Part shown: positions 60,745 to 64,000 of the stretch, one piece after another
Numbering within the stretch: position 1 is the first letter of the stretch
How the letters are laid out: each line of letters begins with the position of its first letter
From: Solirubrobacterales bacterium
GTDB taxonomy: Bacteria > Actinomycetota > Thermoleophilia > Solirubrobacterales > 70-9
Direction of reading: 5' to 3'
NCBI GenBank assembly: GCA_021155855.1
Contig: JAJNAZ010000002.1
Location: 62,001 to 126,000 of the forward strand
Length of the DNA stretch: 64,000 bases
Position numbers and translations under genes: made by a program
Notes under the pieces: generated by a model
Seen by the model: the letters and a program-made list of their open reading frames with translations, nothing else
What the model was told of the DNA's origin: nothing
Databases searched by the model: none

Positions 60745-61698
60745 ATGACGTCAGCTAACCTCGCCCGCGTGACGCATCTGAGGCCGGTCCCGGACCCGTC
60801 GCCCCCGTCGCGCCACAGCGAGGGGGAGGCGCAACAGCCGACGATCGCCGAGCTCGAGCGCTGGGCGACCGTGCTGCGGATCGACTGTACGACGATGCTG
60901 GCGGTCGCCAAGTCCGGGCACCTGGACTCCTCGCTCTCCGCTGCCGACATCGTCGCCGCGCTCTATTACCGCGTCCTGCGCCACGACCCGCACAATCCCG
61001 AGTGGCCCGAGCGCGACCGCTTCGTGCTCTGCAAGGGGCACGCGGCGCCGATCCAGTACGCGGCGCTCGCCCATACCGGCTACTTCCCGCGCGAGGACCT
61101 GATGGGGGTGCGCCAGATCGGCGCTCACCTGCAGGGCCACCCGGACATGAACCGGACCCCCGGGGTGGAGGTCTCGACCGGGTCGTTGGGCCAGGGGCTG
61201 TCGATGTGCGTCGGCATCTGCCTCGGGCTGCGGCTCGACGGCCTCGCCGAGACCGCGCACGTCTTCGGTGTGCTCTCCGACGGCGACATCCAGGAGGGCC
61301 AGACCTGGGAGGCGGCGACCGCCGGGGCGCACTTCGGGGTCTCGAACTTGACCGCGATCGTCGACTACAACCACCTGCAGACCGATGGCACGACCGAAGA
61401 GGTCATGGACACCGGCGACGTACGGGCGAAGTTCGAGTCGTTCGGCTGGGATGCGGTCGAGATCGACGGTCACGACATGGGGGCGGTCGTCGATGCGCTC
61501 GAGCGCAGCCGCGCGCTCGACCGACCGGCGGCGATCGTCTGCCAGACGACGAAGGGGAAGGGCGTCTCGGCGATGGAGGGGCGCTTCGGCTTTCACGGCA
61601 AGCCGCCGAGCCCCGAGCTCGCCGCCGAGGCACTCGAGGAGCTCGAGCAGCGGCTCGAGCTCCAGACGAAGTCGCTGCAGGCCTCGGAGGACGGCTAG
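60745..61698 (+). CDS. Transketolase, N-terminal subunit
   Basis: The 317-residue protein holds the thiamin-diphosphate-binding half: KSGHLDSSLSAADIVAALYY, CKGHAAPIQYAALAHTGYF, STGSLGQGLSMCVG and the ThDP motif SDGDIQEGQTWEA followed by NLTAIVDYNHLQTDG. It works with the next gene as a split transketolase in the pentose phosphate or Calvin-type sugar interconversion. The ATG at 60745 is used. The second subunit starts 4 bp after its stop. Confidence 0.93.
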   Translation: MTSANLARVTHLRPVPDPSPPSRHSEGEAQQPTIAELERWATVLRIDCTTMLAVAKSGHLDSSLSAADIVAALYYRVLRHDPHNPEWPERDRFVLCKGHAAPIQYAALAHTGYFPREDLMGVRQIGAHLQGHPDMNRTPGVEVSTGSLGQGLSMCVGICLGLRLDGLAETAHVFGVLSDGDIQEGQTWEAATAGAHFGVSNLTAIVDYNHLQTDGTTEEVMDTGDVRAKFESFGWDAVEIDGHDMGAVVDALERSRALDRPAAIVCQTTKGKGVSAMEGRFGFHGKPPSPELAAEALEELEQRLELQTKSLQASEDG

Positions 61699-61702
61699 AC
61701 CG

Positions 61703-62797
61703 GTGCCGGCCGAAGCGAAGACCGAGCCGATCGCCACCCGCCACGCCTACGGCGACGCCCTGGTCGAGCTCGGCGAAGCGCACGACGAGGTGGTCGCGCT
61801 CGACGCCGACCTCGCCGTCTCGACCCAGTCGATGAAGTTCGGCGAGCGCTTCCCCGAGCGCTTCTTCAACTGCGGTGCCGCCGAGGCGAACATGATGTCG
61901 ATGGCCTGTGGACTGGCGGCGACGGGCAAGGTCCCGTACGCGTCGACGTTCGCGATCTTCGCCTCAGGGCGCGCCTACGACCAGGTGCGGCTCGGGATCG
62001 CACACAACGAGCTCAAGGTCCGGATCGGAGCCTCGCATGGCGGCGTCTCGCTGGGCGAGGACGGCGCCTCCCATCAGATGATCGAGGACATCGCTTTGAT
62101 GCGGGCGATGCCGAGGATGCAGGTAGTCGTCCCGGCCGACTACAACCAGGCCTACCGGGCGGTGATCGACAGCTACGAGTCCAACGATGCCCCGATGTAC
62201 ATCCGGCTCGGGCGCCCGTCGACGCCGATCGTCTACGACGAAATCCCCGAGAGCCTCGGCGGAGGAGTCGACGTGCTCCGCGAGGGCAAGGACATCAGCC
62301 TGATTGCCACGGGGCACATGGTTTGGCGTGCGATGGACGCGGCGGAGACGCTCGAGCGCGAGGACGGGGTGGAGGCGGAGGTGCTCAACGTCTCGATCGT
62401 GAAGCCGATCCAGTCCGAGCCGGTGCTCGAGTCGATCTCGAAGACCGGGGTCGCGGTGACCGCCGAGGAGCACCGGGTCACGGGCGGGCTTGCCGACGCG
62501 GTCCGCCACGTCGCCGCGGAGCAGCACCCGGTGCCGATCTTCGCCGTCGGCATGGGCGACGAGTTCGGCATCTCGGGCACCGGCGAGGCCTGCATGGAGC
62601 ACTTCGGGCTCACCGCCCGCGGAATCGCCGACCGCGCCCGGGAGGCGCTGGTGCTGAAGCCGATCGTCTCAGGCAGTGGTGGTCGTGGCGACCGCGCTGC
62701 TCGTCGCCCCCGGCGCGATCGCGAAGCCGGACAAGCAGATCGGCGCCCGCTCGCTCGGCGATCCGCTGCTGCCGCAGATCGGCAACGGCGGCTATGA
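61703..62797 (+). CDS. Transketolase, C-terminal subunit (extended C terminus)
   Basis: From the GTG at 61703 the frame encodes 364 residues. Transketolase pyrimidine-binding and C-terminal domains are visible: GDALVELGEAHDEVVALDAD, FNCGAAEANMMSMACGLAA, GGVSLGEDGASHQMIEDIAL and AVTAEEHRVTGGLADAVRHV, ending at about AREALVLK near residue 320. The last 40 or so residues (basic, Arg-rich) are not family sequence and overlap the M1 peptidase coding region in another frame. The normal stop seems to be missing. Confidence 0.9.
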   Translation: MPAEAKTEPIATRHAYGDALVELGEAHDEVVALDADLAVSTQSMKFGERFPERFFNCGAAEANMMSMACGLAATGKVPYASTFAIFASGRAYDQVRLGIAHNELKVRIGASHGGVSLGEDGASHQMIEDIALMRAMPRMQVVVPADYNQAYRAVIDSYESNDAPMYIRLGRPSTPIVYDEIPESLGGGVDVLREGKDISLIATGHMVWRAMDAAETLEREDGVEAEVLNVSIVKPIQSEPVLESISKTGVAVTAEEHRVTGGLADAVRHVAAEQHPVPIFAVGMGDEFGISGTGEACMEHFGLTARGIADRAREALVLKPIVSGSGGRGDRAARRPRRDREAGQADRRPLARRSAAAADRQRRL

Positions 62798-64000
62798 CGC
62801 CGGCCACTACACGATCAAGCTCGACTACGACCCGGTGGCGAACGAGTTCGAGTCGGCGAGGACGAAGATCGTCGCCACCGCGACCCAGAAGCTGAGGGAG
62901 TTCAGCCTCGACTTCCAGGAGCTCGACGTCTCACGGGTGACAGTGAACGGCCGCGAGGCCGAGTTCGAGCAGGTCGAGGCCACCCCCGACCTGAGCCCGA
63001 TTCCCGAGGTGTCCCAGCCGATGAAGCTCGTCGTCGAGCCCCATCCGTCCACCAGGCCGAAGAAGGGACGGGAGTTCGTGGTTAAGGTCCGCTACTCCGG
63101 CGACCCGCAGCCGATCACCGATCCCGACGAATCGATCGAGGGCTGGATCCGCGCCTGCTTCCCGCTGGACCCGCCGCAGACCTGCGACGGCGCCTTTGTC
63201 GTCGGCGAGCCGATGGGATCGCAGAGCTGGTTCCCGTCCAACAACTACCCGACCGACAAGGCGACCTTCGACACCCTGATCCGGGTCCCGCAGGGGAAGA
63301 CCGCGCTCGGGGTCGGCGAGCTCGCCGCGCTCACCCAGCACGGCGACGGCACCGCCACCTGGCACTGGACCGAGGACGACCCGACCGGGACCTACCTGAC
63401 CACCGCGACCGTGGGCGACTTCATCTACACCGTCGAGTCAATGGTCGAGAACTCGACCGGGCGGACGCTGCCGGTCTACAACGCGATCGACGCCACCGCG
63501 AACGCCGACCAGCTGGCCGCGATCAACGCCTCGCTGGCGCGGGCGCCGGATCAGATCAACTTCTTCTCCGACAACTACGGCGCCTATCCGTTCGACTCCA
63601 CCGGCGCCGTGGCCGATCGCGCCACCGGGGTCGGCTACGCGCTCGAGGTCCAGACCAAGCCCCACTACTCCGGAAGCTTCACCTTCGGCACCCCGTCGAT
63701 CAACATCAGCACCCAGGCGCACGAGCTCGCCCACCAGTGGTTCGGCAACAGCGCCACGCTCGAGACCTGGGCGGACATCTGGTTCAACGAGGGCTGGGCG
63801 AACTGGTCGGACTGGTACTGGTCGTTCCTCGAGGACGGCGGCGATGACCCGGCGGCAATCTGGGACGACCTATACGCCAACACCCCGGACGAGGACTGGG
63901 AGACCGCGCCGGCGATCCTCGACGGCGACCCGGCGAACCTGTTCCACTTCTTCCCCACCTACCAGCGCGGTGCGATGACCCTCCAGGGCTACAAGGAGAT
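62676..64000 (+). CDS. Secreted M1-family metallopeptidase (partial, runs off right edge)
   Basis: The open frame has at least 441 codons and no stop before the window edge. It starts at the GTG at 62676, the first possible start after an in-frame TGA at 62655. A hydrophobic signal-like stretch (VVVVATALLVAPGAIA, cleaved near AIA-KP) lacks its usual positively charged N-terminal residues. An M1 beta domain follows, then a catalytic domain with GVGYALEVQTKP (exopeptidase-type motif) and the zinc site HELAHQWFGN, with Glu 19 residues after the second His in WFNEGWANW. It cleaves peptides outside the cell. Confidence 0.9.
   Translation, partial: MVVVATALLVAPGAIAKPDKQIGARSLGDPLLPQIGNGGYDAGHYTIKLDYDPVANEFESARTKIVATATQKLREFSLDFQELDVSRVTVNGREAEFEQVEATPDLSPIPEVSQPMKLVVEPHPSTRPKKGREFVVKVRYSGDPQPITDPDESIEGWIRACFPLDPPQTCDGAFVVGEPMGSQSWFPSNNYPTDKATFDTLIRVPQGKTALGVGELAALTQHGDGTATWHWTEDDPTGTYLTTATVGDFIYTVESMVENSTGRTLPVYNAIDATANADQLAAINASLARAPDQINFFSDNYGAYPFDSTGAVADRATGVGYALEVQTKPHYSGSFTFGTPSINISTQAHELAHQWFGNSATLETWADIWFNEGWANWSDWYWSFLEDGGDDPAAIWDDLYANTPDEDWETAPAILDGDPANLFHFFPTYQRGAMTLQGYKE

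Overview
The window is about 70 percent G+C, is densely packed on both strands, and uses many GTG starts. The gene set points to an actinobacterium of the class Thermoleophilia (Solirubrobacter-like). It includes a CWB2 cell-wall-binding protein, DUF4235, a c-di-AMP riboswitch ahead of an M23 peptidase, lysine-rich C-terminal domains on secreted enzymes, F420/FMN luciferase-like oxidoreductases and an MMPL transporter. This assignment is inferred from gene content; there is no rRNA in the window. Four tail-to-tail gene pairs overlap by exactly the 4 bp of their shared stop codons.

Layout. 1-5.7 kb: a phasin-like protein cut by the left edge, an EEP-family phosphodiesterase, ornithine carbamoyltransferase (argF), a low-GC HTH/LAGLIDADG-like gene beside tRNA-Glu, a protein phosphatase, lgt and an SDR. 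5.7-15.2 kb: a haem peroxidase, a secreted S15-type hydrolase, an alcohol/formaldehyde dehydrogenase with its metallo-hydrolase, tRNA-Val, cyclopropane-fatty-acid synthase, a GT-C-like membrane protein and an FAH-family enzyme. 15.2-16.4 kb: tRNA-Asp and a low-GC insert bounded by an inverted copy of the tRNA 3' half, next to a broken LuxR-type ATPase. 16.4-25.8 kb: an ArsR/AHSA1 pair divergent from a RibD-like reductase and a FAD oxidase, then ferritin, an enolase-superfamily enzyme, and an operon encoding a PLP decarboxylase, a guanidino deiminase and an M20 carbamoylase.

25.9-40.7 kb: a CNNM/CorC protein, an MMPL transporter and a lipid-catabolism region (hydroxyacyl-CoA dehydrogenase, thiolase, two LLM oxidoreductases, SDR, acyl-CoA dehydrogenase). 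The thiolase and the acyl-CoA dehydrogenase share the same TTGACT-N4-AGTCAA palindrome upstream. 40.7-48.6 kb: the c-di-AMP riboswitch and M23 hydrolase, the aspartate-family genes lysA-hom-thrC, comF, hpf and a decayed epimerase. 48.6-64 kb: secA, a secreted CarboxypepD-type protein, tag, a trypsin-like protease, prfB with a programmed +1 frameshift, FIST, nadC, mutM, nadA, a lipoprotein, split transketolase and an M1 aminopeptidase cut by the right edge.

The strongest leads are the decarboxylase-deiminase-carbamoylase operon (a possible arginine-to-putrescine or related guanidino pathway), the shared palindromic operator, the inverted tRNA-Asp island, and a set of small lesions: epimerase, LuxR ATPase, transketolase/M1 junction and MutM zinc finger. 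These lesions could be biological or could be assembly errors.
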